Source: Crocinitomicaceae bacterium (GTDB lineage: Bacteria > Bacteroidota > Bacteroidia > Flavobacteriales_D > Crocinitomicaceae). Taken from it: a DNA stretch of 64,000 nucleotides. This document shows, in pieces, positions 26,964-36,303 of this stretch (position 1 is the stretch's first letter; the number at the start of each line of letters is the position of its first letter). Made by a program: the position numbers and the translations under genes. The notes beneath the pieces were generated by a model that was not told the origin of the DNA, ran no database searches, and worked only from the letters and a program-made list of their open reading frames with translations. The DNA lies in contig JADJYC010000003.1 in assembly GCA_016719925.1 (NCBI GenBank), forward strand, positions 248,001-312,000. Direction: 5' to 3'.

Positions 26964-28055
26964 TTACACTTTCGAATTTTTAAACTGAGGAGAAATCAGC
27001 TGATGCATTTCATCATTCCATTCTTTTCCATCGGCCAGCAATTTTCTGAGTTTGATAAAGTCCACTTCTCTGTCTTCTTTTGGTCCGTCATTAAACGCTC
27101 TGAAACCGGCTTTTGCCTCAGTCATCATATTTAGTGCAAGCCACTCACGGCTGCCTTCTTTATTTTTATCCCAATGTTCAAGTTTGAATTTGCGCACCTC
27201 ACTGATTGTTTTATTGGTACAATTTGGAAATGTGTAAAGCAGTTTGGTTGCCAGTTTATCAACGGCGGCATCAAGCATTGCAAAATCTGTTTCACAGGAA
27301 GCGATCAGTTCTTTCGCTTTTTTCAAATCATCGCCGGATTTCATTGAACCAAAACAAATCTTTCCGTACTCATCAAATGAGCGGTCAATTTGAACCATTG
27401 GATTTGCAATAAATTTTCCGTTGCTTTTTAAAACCGGAACAACATCAGTAATTACTCCAAAATAATACGCCTGATGCGCAGTCCATGGTTCACATAAAGT
27501 GAGCGAAGTCATTGCACGTTCAATACCTATATATAAAGGAAGAAAATCAGTTGCCCCTCCAATCGGAGCACTTCCATGCTTCGGGCCAGCCTGTCCAAAT
27601 CTTGCCATGTCACTTGAGATACTGTAATCACAGGCCATTCCAATTTCCTGACCTCCGCCGATTCGCATTCCGTTTACTCTGCATATTACCGGTTTCTCAC
27701 ATTTCAGAATTGCACTGACCATGTCATTAAACAGACGCATGTACTGAGAATATTCCTGCGGATTTCCGGCATAATATTCAGCATACTCTTTTGTATTACC
27801 TCCTGTGCAAAATGCTTTGTCTTCAACACCTGAAAAAACAACTGTAACTACTGAGCGGTCATTGGATGCTTCACCAAACGCAAGTATAATTTCTTTAACT
27901 GCCGCTGTGGTATATGAATTATATTGTTTGGGATTATTCAGTACAATCCACGCATTATATAATCCGTCTACGGCATTGCCTGCCCAGTCTTTTACCGGTT
28001 TTTTTTCAAAAATGATTTCTGAATATTTATGGTCAACTATATTGTGATTTTTCAT
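26964..28055 (-). CDS. oah: 6-oxocyclohex-1-ene-1-carbonyl-CoA hydrolase (ring opening)
   Basis: 363 residues, the normal length for Oah/BamA, a crotonase-family enzyme used as a marker gene for anaerobic aromatic degraders. Highly diagnostic stretches: CEKPVICRVNGMRIGGGQE, FGQAGPKHGSAPIGGATDFLP, LCEPWTAHQAYYFGVITDVV, DAAVDKLATKLLYTFPNCT and REWLALNMMTEAKAGFRAFN. It hydrolyses and opens the ring, giving 3-hydroxypimeloyl-CoA. No frame damage. Eighteen bp after had. Confidence 0.97.
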   Translation of the reverse strand: MKNHNIVDHKYSEIIFEKKPVKDWAGNAVDGLYNAWIVLNNPKQYNSYTTAAVKEIILAFGEASNDRSVVTVVFSGVEDKAFCTGGNTKEYAEYYAGNPQEYSQYMRLFNDMVSAILKCEKPVICRVNGMRIGGGQEIGMACDYSISSDMARFGQAGPKHGSAPIGGATDFLPLYIGIERAMTSLTLCEPWTAHQAYYFGVITDVVPVLKSNGKFIANPMVQIDRSFDEYGKICFGSMKSGDDLKKAKELIASCETDFAMLDAAVDKLATKLLYTFPNCTNKTISEVRKFKLEHWDKNKEGSREWLALNMMTEAKAGFRAFNDGPKEDREVDFIKLRKLLADGKEWNDEMHQLISPQFKNSKV

Positions 28056-28073
28056 AACTGATTTTTTTCGTTT

Positions 28074-29132
28074 CTAATTAAAGTCAGGAACAAGAACTGA
28101 TCTCTTGTCATATTTATGATGTAATGTGTTTTCAAAAACTTCATTTATTTTGGACATTGGAAAAGTCTGTACAAAATCTTCAATCTGTAATTTTCCGGAA
28201 TCAATCAGTCTGACAACATCAGCATATAATTCTGGTTTACATCCCCAGGTTCCAATCAGTTTAGCATCAAATGCCATGAGGTTACTTAATCTTACGTCCG
28301 GCTTATCCATGGTAAATCCTACAATACTCAATGTAGATGCGTAGGTAATCAGATTGAATGCAAGTTCCTGCCCTGCTTTGGTACCGGAAAATTCAAATAT
28401 TTTCCAGCCGTATTTTGACGTCTTCAGTTCTTTGGAAAAATTTCTAACAGCCTCTTTTATTTCTTTCAGACCAACATCTTTTGAATTAAATATGGCATCA
28501 ATACCTTTAGATTTAGCAATCTGAAGTTTTGTTTCATTGATATCAATAACCAGTACTTTCGCACCCTTTATTTTTGCAATCATGGCGCCGTAAATTCCAA
28601 CACCTCCTGCACCAATAACAATTGCAAAATCATCTTTTACCAATTCAGATTTTTCAATTACCTGGTAGGGAGTAGAAATTGCATCAGCAATTACGGCAAG
28701 TTGTTCCAGCGAATATTTTTTCAATATTGAATCAGGAACTTCACAAAGAAATTTTGCAGGCACAACAATATGTGAAGCAAAACCGCCGTGAAAATCATTT
28801 CCCGGCATCAGCTGATTCTGACATATATTACTTCTTCCGCTATTGCACAGTTCACAATTACCACAAGGTAAAACCGCAGGCACAATAACATTTTTATTTT
28901 TGAGATTATCCGGACCTTCAATAACCACACCACTTATTTCATGTCCAAGTGTCAATGGCAGTTCTTTTTTTGTTCTGACACCCTGATGCCAGAAACTCAA
29001 ATCAGTGTGGCATACCCCGCAACCCGCAACTTTTACAAGTGCTTCACCTTCTTTAATTACAGGCAATTCATTTTCAACCAATGAAAACTTTTCATTGAGC
29101 GCAGTCATTTGCCATTGTTTTAATGTTTTCAT
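28074..29132 (-). CDS. had: 6-hydroxycyclohex-1-ene-1-carbonyl-CoA dehydrogenase
   Basis: 352 residues, zinc-type medium-chain dehydrogenase. VAGCGVCHTDLSFWHQGVRT (residues ~34-53), LTLGHEISGVV and the structural-zinc Cys cluster CGNCELCNSGRSNIC (residues ~95-109) are present, followed by the NAD site VIGAGGVGIYGAMIAK. The CHTDL.F...GVRT.. LPLTLGHEISG pattern matches Had of the benzoyl-CoA pathway. Oxidises the hydroxyl made by Dch to the 6-oxo compound used by Oah. Six bp after the thiolase gene. Confidence 0.95.
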   Translation of the reverse strand: MKTLKQWQMTALNEKFSLVENELPVIKEGEALVKVAGCGVCHTDLSFWHQGVRTKKELPLTLGHEISGVVIEGPDNLKNKNVIVPAVLPCGNCELCNSGRSNICQNQLMPGNDFHGGFASHIVVPAKFLCEVPDSILKKYSLEQLAVIADAISTPYQVIEKSELVKDDFAIVIGAGGVGIYGAMIAKIKGAKVLVIDINETKLQIAKSKGIDAIFNSKDVGLKEIKEAVRNFSKELKTSKYGWKIFEFSGTKAGQELAFNLITYASTLSIVGFTMDKPDVRLSNLMAFDAKLIGTWGCKPELYADVVRLIDSGKLQIEDFVQTFPMSKINEVFENTLHHKYDKRSVLVPDFN

Positions 29133-29138
29133 ACTGAA

Positions 29139-30397
29139 TTATAAATTGACGTTTTCAAATAATATAGCTGTTCCCTGTCCTCCACCTATGCATGCAGAAG
29201 CAATTCCGTATTTCACTTTTCGCTGATTCATATTTCTTGAAATTGTCAGAGACAAACGTGCCCCTGTAGCAGCAAGCGGATGTCCAAGTGCAATAGCACC
29301 ACCATTTACATTACAGATGTCACGGTTCAATCCAAGTTCTTTTTCACATCCGATAAATTGTGCGGCAAATGCTTCATTGATTTCTATCAGACCAATGTCA
29401 CTTAAAGACAATCCTGACAATTCGAGTAATAATTTTATAGCCGGAACAGGACCAAGTCCCATTACATATGGATCAAGTGCGCTTGTTGCTGAACCTACAA
29501 TACGTGTTAAAGGTTTTATATTTCTGGACTTAATAAATTCTCCTCCGGCAACTACTACTGAAGCAGCACCATCCACTATTCCGCTTGAGTTTGCGGCAGT
29601 CTGAACACCATCTCTGGCAAATACAGAAGGTAATTTTGACATAGCTGCAAGATCAGACGGACGCACATTTTCGTCTGTTGTAAAATCGACTGCTTTGTTC
29701 TGTAAAAAAACTTTTCGTGGCTTTAATCCTTCACCTTCAAAGACGGTAGAATTAAGTTTCACAATTTCATCCTCATAAAATCCGGACGCCTTTGCCTCTA
29801 TATATTTGTCAACAGATCTTTTGCAAACAGATTAGCATCATCTTTTGTGATATTGTGTTTTTGTGCAACATTTTCTGCGGTGCATCCCATCGGTACAGCA
29901 GCAGTATCATTCAGGGCTTCCCACAGCATGTCTTTGAAATCAATTTTTCCAAGCGCATAGCCCATTCTGTTTCCAAAACTTACTGTCGGAGAAAGCGTCA
30001 TATTTTCAGTACCACCGCAAAGCGCTGTTGATGCTTTACCAAGAGTGATCTGTTCTGCTCCGGCAATAATTGTTTCAAATCCCGAACCGCAAATTCTTTG
30101 CAGCATAACCGCCGGAACACCAACCGGAATATTTGAGTACAACCCGATATGTCTTGGTAAAAAATAAGAATCAGCAGAAGACTGACCGATATTTGCATAA
30201 AACAACTGATCAATATCTGCAGCACTTATTCCTGATTTCTCAATAGCACCCCGTGTTGCAAAAATTCCAAGATCTGTAGGAGAAACAGAACCAAGTGTTC
30301 CGCATAATTTTCCAAATGGTGTGCGTGCGCCGTTTATGAGATAGATATTGTCATATAAAATTCCAATACCTTTTACTTTATCGTGATATGCTTTCAT
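29139..30397 (-). CDS. Acetyl-CoA acyltransferase (thiolase), one frameshift
   Basis: Thiolase with the acyl-binding Cys in RICGSGFETI (residue ~93), GGTENMTLSP, NEAFAAQ, GHPLAATGAR and the second active Cys in CIGGGQGTA near the C-terminus. The frame breaks near 29800: the first part ends LLTNI and the rest continues in another frame as EAKASGFYEDEIVKLNSTVF. One lost base restores ~419 residues. It would cleave 3-oxopimeloyl-CoA to glutaryl-CoA and acetyl-CoA. Its start overlaps the upstream PanE-ATPase fusion by 20 bp. Confidence 0.88.
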
Positions 30398-32243
30398 TGT
30401 GATTGTTTTTTAATTTAGAATCGGTTGATTGATTTCGCAGCCAGTTTTTTTGAGCGATAATTGCTGCACCAAGTGATACAATATATTGCGGCTGATCCGG
30501 CACCTGTATAGTTTGATTTAATCTTTCTGAAAGAAGTGATTGCAGATAAGGATGACTGGCAATAACGCCACCTACCATAATGGTTGGAATACCAGGAATC
30601 AGTTTCATTTTTGCTACCCGGTTTGCAATGGATAAATAAACTCCCCGTGCGGTATCTTCAATTGAAATTCCATCAAAAATCCAGTTCATGATTTCTGTTT
30701 TGGCAAAAACAGTACAGAAAGAATTTAACTCTTTATCATAATTGGATCTGGCAGCAAGATGACTCATTTCTGAAACAGGGATCTCTGCTCTTTCAGCAAT
30801 TTCTGCAAGAAAAGAACCGGTACCTGCAGCGCATTTATCATTCATGTAAAAATTGAGAACATTATCCTGTTCATCACATTGAATAATTTTGATGTCTTCA
30901 CCTCCTATGTCAATAATATTTTTTACTCCGTGAAAATCTCTTGAAACTCCTGCAGCGGCACAATTGATTTCGGTTTTAATAATGTCAGATTCAATGAAGT
31001 GTTTTCTGCCGTATCCTGTTGCGCAGCTGTATCTGATATCAAAATCAGAATGAATTGCCTGCATAATCTGCCGATGCATCAGACGTTCTTTATTCAATGT
31101 TGGAATGATGTACCGGAAAATGGCATTTTGTTTTTCATCAATTACTGTAAACTTGATGTAAGCAGATCCCAGATCAACACCAAGAAAACACGGGCCACCC
31201 TGATGAACAAGGGAAGATTTTTTATCCCGGACAATTCCTTTGTTGATGATATTCTTTTTGAAATTTCCTGCTGCACCCGGAATTCTGGACGCAATATTTT
31301 TATTGGTCATTGCTTTTACCATGTTTGTAAAAGCAAGATTCAAAGAAGTACGTACGTAATGTTTTTTTCCGTACTCAACAATTTTACCGTTGAAATAATC
31401 AATTTCAGTTTGTCTGTTATTGATCACATCACCCGCCAGAGAAGGAAAGTGATTTCCACCTTTCTTCAGGTATCTCATACAACTCCGGATGAAGTCATCC
31501 GGAAACCGGATCTTTTCAGCCTCTGCTACCACCACCGCTTCGTTAATTATTTGCTCTATCAGTTCAACAGTATCTGCATCAGCCATTGCCTCTGCCATGG
31601 TCAGTCTGCCTACACCACACAGTGCACTGAGTGATGAGTTGAGAATTGTTTTTTCCCAGGTACGTTTCAGAATTTCAAAAGAATTGACATCTTTTGTCAG
31701 CAGTCCGGCATCTGTCAACAACTTACTGAACTGAGCACACTGTTCTGTTCTGTTGTCATCAATTGAACCCAGGTAATTAGGCGGTGTAAAAAATGTGACA
31801 TTGACCACATTTGGTGCAGAAAGATTTCCTGCATAATTCACCACCATTCGTAAAATTTTATCAGAACCAAAAACCGGAATGAGCAGCGACTCAACATCAA
31901 TTCCATTTTGCGCAGAAATTACCGTTGTGTTATCAATATCCAGTTTAAGCGCACTTGCAGCAGCGTCTTTTACCTGATATGCTTTTAAGGCAAAAACGAT
32001 AAAATCAGGTTTTATTTTCGCTTCTGCCATCTCTTCAATTGTCTCAAAAACATGATCAAACATCACAGTCGCTTTCATTTTTCCTTCCAGCCGGATGCCC
32101 TCACTTTTTATGAGATTCATTTTTATTTTATTGCGGACACAAAGACTTATTTCACAACCGTGCTGCTTCAACAAAGCTGCCATAATCATTCCCACCGGAC
32201 CAATTCCGATAATTGCAACTTTAACTGGTTGTTGTGTTTCCAT
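30378..32243 (-). CDS. PanE-like dehydrogenase fused to a BcrA/HgdC-type [4Fe-4S] ATPase
   Basis: 621 residues in one uninterrupted frame. Residues 1-~325 form a ketopantoate-reductase (PanE/ApbA) fold: IIGIGPVGMIMAALL, the catalytic-Lys segment FALKAYQV (residue ~88), and the C-terminal SLAGDVINNRQTEIDYFNG with the catalytic-Glu motif. Residues ~345-600 are an ASKHA ATPase of the 2-hydroxyacyl-CoA dehydratase activase family: FLGVDLGSAYIKFTVID, IIDIGGEDIK, MNDKCAAGTGSF and FCTVFAKTEI (the two Cys that hold the bridging [4Fe-4S]), then IMVGGVIASHP. Active-site motifs are kept in both halves. It directly follows a lone BcrB/HgdB-like subunit (1 bp gap). I do not know this fusion from any described system. 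Confidence 0.85.
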   Translation of the reverse strand: METQQPVKVAIIGIGPVGMIMAALLKQHGCEISLCVRNKIKMNLIKSEGIRLEGKMKATVMFDHVFETIEEMAEAKIKPDFIVFALKAYQVKDAAASALKLDIDNTTVISAQNGIDVESLLIPVFGSDKILRMVVNYAGNLSAPNVVNVTFFTPPNYLGSIDDNRTEQCAQFSKLLTDAGLLTKDVNSFEILKRTWEKTILNSSLSALCGVGRLTMAEAMADADTVELIEQIINEAVVVAEAEKIRFPDDFIRSCMRYLKKGGNHFPSLAGDVINNRQTEIDYFNGKIVEYGKKHYVRTSLNLAFTNMVKAMTNKNIASRIPGAAGNFKKNIINKGIVRDKKSSLVHQGGPCFLGVDLGSAYIKFTVIDEKQNAIFRYIIPTLNKERLMHRQIMQAIHSDFDIRYSCATGYGRKHFIESDIIKTEINCAAAGVSRDFHGVKNIIDIGGEDIKIIQCDEQDNVLNFYMNDKCAAGTGSFLAEIAERAEIPVSEMSHLAARSNYDKELNSFCTVFAKTEIMNWIFDGISIEDTARGVYLSIANRVAKMKLIPGIPTIMVGGVIASHPYLQSLLSERLNQTIQVPDQPQYIVSLGAAIIAQKNWLRNQSTDSKLKNNHNESISR

Positions 32244-32244
32244 A

Positions 32245-33460
32245 TCAGTGATTTACTTTTAAATCTATCAGCTGTTCAACAAAAGTTTCAATTTTTGTAA
32301 TGCTTTGTCCTTCGCTGAAAAAACGGAGATCACATAAATCTCCTTCAATAATCAACGCCGGAATTCCGGTTTGTTCTTTTAATCGCTGTGGCATTCCAAA
32401 CTTTGCATTTGAATTATTAAAACATGTTTTTGAATCATGGTAAACTATTCCGTCAATATGATATTCATCAAACCAGTTTTTCAACATCTGCATTTTTGCT
32501 TTTTCACTCCGGTTGATAAAAATTTCTGTATAAGCAAGTGCGGTAGATTCAAACGGATTATTTTCATCAAATCTGTCAAACACCCAGCTGCTGCAATAAG
32601 TAGAAGCAACAACAGCAGCGTTATTTTGAGAAAAAACATCACTGAGTGTTCTCAGTTTACCCCAGATGGGCATTCCTTCCCAGAAAATTCTTGCTGAAGC
32701 ACCGGGCAAAAATCCTTTTTTGTTTTTTACATTTTCTTCCAGTTCAGAAAGTAATAACTGATAATAATCTTTAGCTGACTGTGTACCCCTGAGAACTACA
32801 ATTGGTCCCATGTGAATTGTGCCGTCAAAAAACTGAGCGGAGCAGCTTCATTGCATGATGTTTTTAATACTTTCTGCCACAACAGAGTTGCTTCTTTGCT
32901 CAATTTCACAACCTCTTTAAAGGAATCCAAATCAAACTTTTTTCCGCTCACTGTTTCACAAACAGGTATCATTTTTTGAACTGTTTAACTACCAGTTCTA
33001 CTTCATCTTTTGTTACTTCATCAAGATGTCTTGGAGGCTGAATTCCAACAATCGGACATTTGAAATAATCAGCATAAAACGTAAACCAGTCTTCAACCTC
33101 TCTGCATTGATTTGTATTGTAAGCAATGATATCCGGCTTTGGAATTCCTTTCAGATTATAATGACTTTGAAGCGGAGTTTTTTGTTTCAGAAAAGAACCA
33201 ATATCAGCAGTTGTATATGAGCAGACATGGCCGGAATAGCCACACTTAATTGCTTCAGGAATAAAATCCATTGCTGTTCTTGTAGCCCCCAGCAGCGCAC
33301 CGTGGTTCTCAGGAAAATAAACTTCAAACCCAAAGCTTCGCAGTAATTCAGCTGGTCCGACGCTCGTACACCAGGCAATTTTTTTTGAACCGCTTTCGAG
33401 CGATAAAAAATAATCACCCATCAGCTTTTTCATATTTTCAGTGGCAGCTATTTTGTACAT
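32245..33460 (-). CDS. BcrB/HgdB-like 2-hydroxyacyl-CoA dehydratase/ring-reductase subunit (two frameshifts)
   Basis: Family of [4Fe-4S] subunits of benzoyl-CoA reductase and 2-hydroxyacyl-CoA dehydratases. KKIAWCTSVGPAELL (N-terminus), CGYSGHVCSYTTADIG, PDIIAYNTNQCREVEDWF, RIFWEGMPIW and DGIVYHDSKTCFNNS...IIEGDLCDLRFFSEGQ align with BcrB. Two one-base losses break it: an A6 run near 32968-32973 (KKMIPVCETVSGKKFDLDSF continues) and a T6 run near 32826-32831. Corrected length ~405 residues. It is clearly a second paralogue, not part of bcrCBAD, and it lacks an obvious partner subunit. It overlaps the ligase gene by 13 bp. Confidence 0.82.
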
Positions 33461-35196
33461 GACTTTTTATTTAATTCTTTTTCCAGTTCAATCACATACA
33501 CTTCTTCATCAACAGGTACATTGTCACCGTAAAGATTTAAAAGATGTGCGCGGTATTTATCAAGAACATTTTTAGGAGCCATTTTCATACTTGGAGTAAG
33601 CGTTTTATGATCCAGAGAAAGTTCATCCATGATGATAGCTGCTGATTTTACTTTTGCAAATTTTTGACCAATTCGGTTGTTGGCAATATGAAGACATCCG
33701 GTGAGACATCTGCCAAGCTCATTCAAACTTCTCGGACAAAAACATCCCTGTTCCGGAGTGAGCTCATAATCGGGATTTTCAAGTAATTTTTTATTCGGAA
33801 AAATCAGAGCAACAGGATATTCTTCACCGCTTCCTGAAACTACTGCATACTGCACGTAATGACATTTAAGTTCAATTTGTCTTTCAAGGTCAGTAGGAAT
33901 TACTTTTTCGCCATTGGACAATTTGAATATTCTGTCTTTGCGCGATATCAGCTTCAAGCCGGATGGGGTGAATTTACCCACATCACCTGTACGGTACCAT
34001 CCGTCGTGCGTGAAAATATCTTTGTTGGCTTCATCATTATTATAATAACTAACCATTACATTCGGACCCTTAACCTGAATTTCATCTTCTTCAGCAATGC
34101 GCAGCATCACGCCGGGAATTGGCTTGCCAACAACACCCGTTTCTCTTTTAAGTTTGTGATCAGTAAGTGTGCAGCACGGAGAAGTTTCAGTTAATCCCCA
34201 TCCCTCCACTACATTAATTTTTCGTTTTTCAAATTCAACAGAAAGTTTTTCAGGTAATGCTGCAGCAGCTGTGAAAATAAATTTCAAACCTGAATTAAAA
34301 AATTGTTCTTCTGCTTCTTTGTTTTTTCGGGTGATATCATACAAAGCCTGATAGACTTTAGGTACGCTGAAAAAAACGGTTGGTTTGATGAGTTTCCAGT
34401 TTTCAAAAATGGAATGCGGATCTTTTCCATAACTGCTTTCCAAAGAAAATGTTGCTCCGTTATATAATGCCGTAAACAATTCAAAGATTCCTCCAAAACT
34501 ATGATGCCATGGCAGATATGAAAGGAATCTGTCATTCTCTGAAATATCCCATAAAATATCGAGCGCAGCCTGTTGTGAAAGAATATTTTCATGCGTTAGC
34601 TGCACGCATTTTGGAATTCCCATCGTACCCGAAGTGTACATATTGAGACAAATTGTTTTTGGATCAATGGTTGTGTCAATCAGTTTTTCTCCGGAATTAT
34701 TCTGAACCAGCAAGTCTGAGTAAGGAATGAGATTTGAGAATCTGTCATCAATTGTGGTATCAAAAACAAAGATTGACCTGACAGCCGGAATTTTCCCAAG
34801 ATTATCCAACTGATGCTGACCGGCAACGGCTAACCATGTTGCATCTGAATGATTAATCAAAAGTTCAGCAGTATCTTCTTTAAAATTTGCAAAAATGGGA
34901 ACTGCTATTCCTCCGCTTGCCATCACAGCAAGTTCCATTTCAAGCATCTCCTGACAATTACGAGAAAACAAAACCATTTTGTCTCCGCGTCTGAAACCGC
35001 GATCATACAAATTGCCGGCAATGCTTTCAATATTTTTTACCAGCTGACTCCATGTAATGCCATGGTAATTTCCATCTGATTTTTTTTCCTGATAAACTAT
35101 TCTTGAAGAAAATCTCGAATGATTATTTCTAAGCATTGTACCTATATTAGGCACAACCGCTCCAAGTTCAATATCTGATTTTAAAATCTGGTGCAC
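33448..35196 (-). CDS. AMP-forming acyl/aryl-CoA ligase (FadD15-like)
   Basis: 582 residues, GTG start that overlaps the stop of the upstream gene by one base. ANL superfamily: P-loop-like NMYTSGTMGIPKCVQLTHEN (residues ~187-206), YLPWHHSFG, VVEGWGLTETSP, YRTGDVG and the hinge ISRKDRIFKLSNGEKVIPTDLE. The overall type is a long-chain acyl-CoA synthetase. It carries an unusual Cys-rich stretch GCFCPRSLNELGRCLTGCLH (four Cys) in the C-terminal region. By position it is the candidate that activates the aromatic acid (benzoate, 4-hydroxybenzoate or another), but sequence does not prove aryl specificity. Confidence 0.85.
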   Translation of the reverse strand: MHQILKSDIELGAVVPNIGTMLRNNHSRFSSRIVYQEKKSDGNYHGITWSQLVKNIESIAGNLYDRGFRRGDKMVLFSRNCQEMLEMELAVMASGGIAVPIFANFKEDTAELLINHSDATWLAVAGQHQLDNLGKIPAVRSIFVFDTTIDDRFSNLIPYSDLLVQNNSGEKLIDTTIDPKTICLNMYTSGTMGIPKCVQLTHENILSQQAALDILWDISENDRFLSYLPWHHSFGGIFELFTALYNGATFSLESSYGKDPHSIFENWKLIKPTVFFSVPKVYQALYDITRKNKEAEEQFFNSGLKFIFTAAAALPEKLSVEFEKRKINVVEGWGLTETSPCCTLTDHKLKRETGVVGKPIPGVMLRIAEEDEIQVKGPNVMVSYYNNDEANKDIFTHDGWYRTGDVGKFTPSGLKLISRKDRIFKLSNGEKVIPTDLERQIELKCHYVQYAVVSGSGEEYPVALIFPNKKLLENPDYELTPEQGCFCPRSLNELGRCLTGCLHIANNRIGQKFAKVKSAAIIMDELSLDHKTLTPSMKMAPKNVLDKYRAHLLNLYGDNVPVDEEVYVIELEKELNKKSCTK

Positions 35197-36296
35197 TAGT
35201 CAGTAATTATTAGTTTTCCGTTTTCAGTTATTTTTGTTCCGTTCACAATGGTGTAAACATACATGCCCGCTGTCAGGTTGACCTGACAAACTGAATTTCC
35301 GGGATTGAGCCGGATATGCTGAACGCATCTGCCGCTTAAATCAGAAATAATAATCTGATAGCTGGCAGGCTGATCGGAGGGCAATGTAAAATTTACAATT
35401 CCTGCAGATGGATTCGGATACACAAAAGACATTTCCATCTCTTTATCATCCACTCCGGCCATAGAATACGCATGGTAATATTCCACAAATACAACATCAT
35501 TATTTTTGTCTGCATGAATAGTACAGACAGGATAATGCGTGTTGTTGTCCAGAAATAAATAATTATTGAGTGTATCACGTTTGATCTCAAGAGCGTAAAC
35601 CGGTGTACTCATGAATTCAGCATAGGCACTGTCAGAAGTAATTACATATTCATGTATTCTCAATACATCAGGAAAAGTACCGGCAGGTGTGATCAATGAT
35701 CCAAAAGCATCTGCGGTCAAAACCTTTTCTACATTGTTCACATAAAGTGTATCTGCATTTGATGCGTTTAAGTTAAATTCAAGTTCCCACCGTGCAGTAT
35801 TATTATATACATCGTTGTAAGTTACCGGAACACCAATTAGTAATTCCTGTTCAAGGAGAAGAACATTTTTATTTGCGTAATCGCCTTCGTCAGCACGAAA
35901 TCCAACAATCCAGAAACCGGTGTCATCTCTCCGCCAGAACATATACCCGTTATTCATTCCCTGCGTACCTACCGGTGCGCCTCCGTGAAATCCGCTGTAA
36001 AAAGCTGCAGGTCCGTAAGTGTAATGTGTTGATGCGGCAAAATCAGCTTGATAAGGAGTATTATTTGTGCTATCATAGGTGGGTACTTTTAAATAATGTA
36101 AAAGCAACGAACTATAATCCCAGTTTTGAGCACTTGCTGACGGTGCGGTAATTATTACACTGGTTGTTGTATCAGCCGCTACTACATATGTATAGCCTGC
36201 TTCCGGCAAATCAACTTCATCAAAAGTAATTGCCTGTGCCATTGAAAAACTCAATACGCAACAAGACATAAAAACCAGAATATTTTTTTTCATCAT
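35196..36296 (-). CDS. T9SS type A secreted protein inside the bcr operon
   Basis: 366 residues. Signal peptide MMKKNILVFMSCCVLSFSMAQA, a ~260-residue domain rich in Tyr, Asp and Trp with no recognised family, and a T9SS type A C-terminal domain (SFVYPNPSAGIVNFTLPS ... GRCVQHIRLNPG ... LTAGMYVYTIVNG). The first half (FDEVDLPEAGYTYVVAAD...WDYSSL) resembles lipid- or ligand-binding-like exoproteins common in this phylum but is not assignable. It lies 7 bp after bcrD and overlaps the ligase start, so it is co-transcribed with ring-reduction genes. Expected at the cell surface or secreted; function unknown. Confidence 0.82.
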   Translation of the reverse strand: MMKKNILVFMSCCVLSFSMAQAITFDEVDLPEAGYTYVVAADTTTSVIITAPSASAQNWDYSSLLLHYLKVPTYDSTNNTPYQADFAASTHYTYGPAAFYSGFHGGAPVGTQGMNNGYMFWRRDDTGFWIVGFRADEGDYANKNVLLLEQELLIGVPVTYNDVYNNTARWELEFNLNASNADTLYVNNVEKVLTADAFGSLITPAGTFPDVLRIHEYVITSDSAYAEFMSTPVYALEIKRDTLNNYLFLDNNTHYPVCTIHADKNNDVVFVEYYHAYSMAGVDDKEMEMSFVYPNPSAGIVNFTLPSDQPASYQIIISDLSGRCVQHIRLNPGNSVCQVNLTAGMYVYTIVNGTKITENGKLIITD

Positions 36297-36303
36297 TCAC
36301 TTT

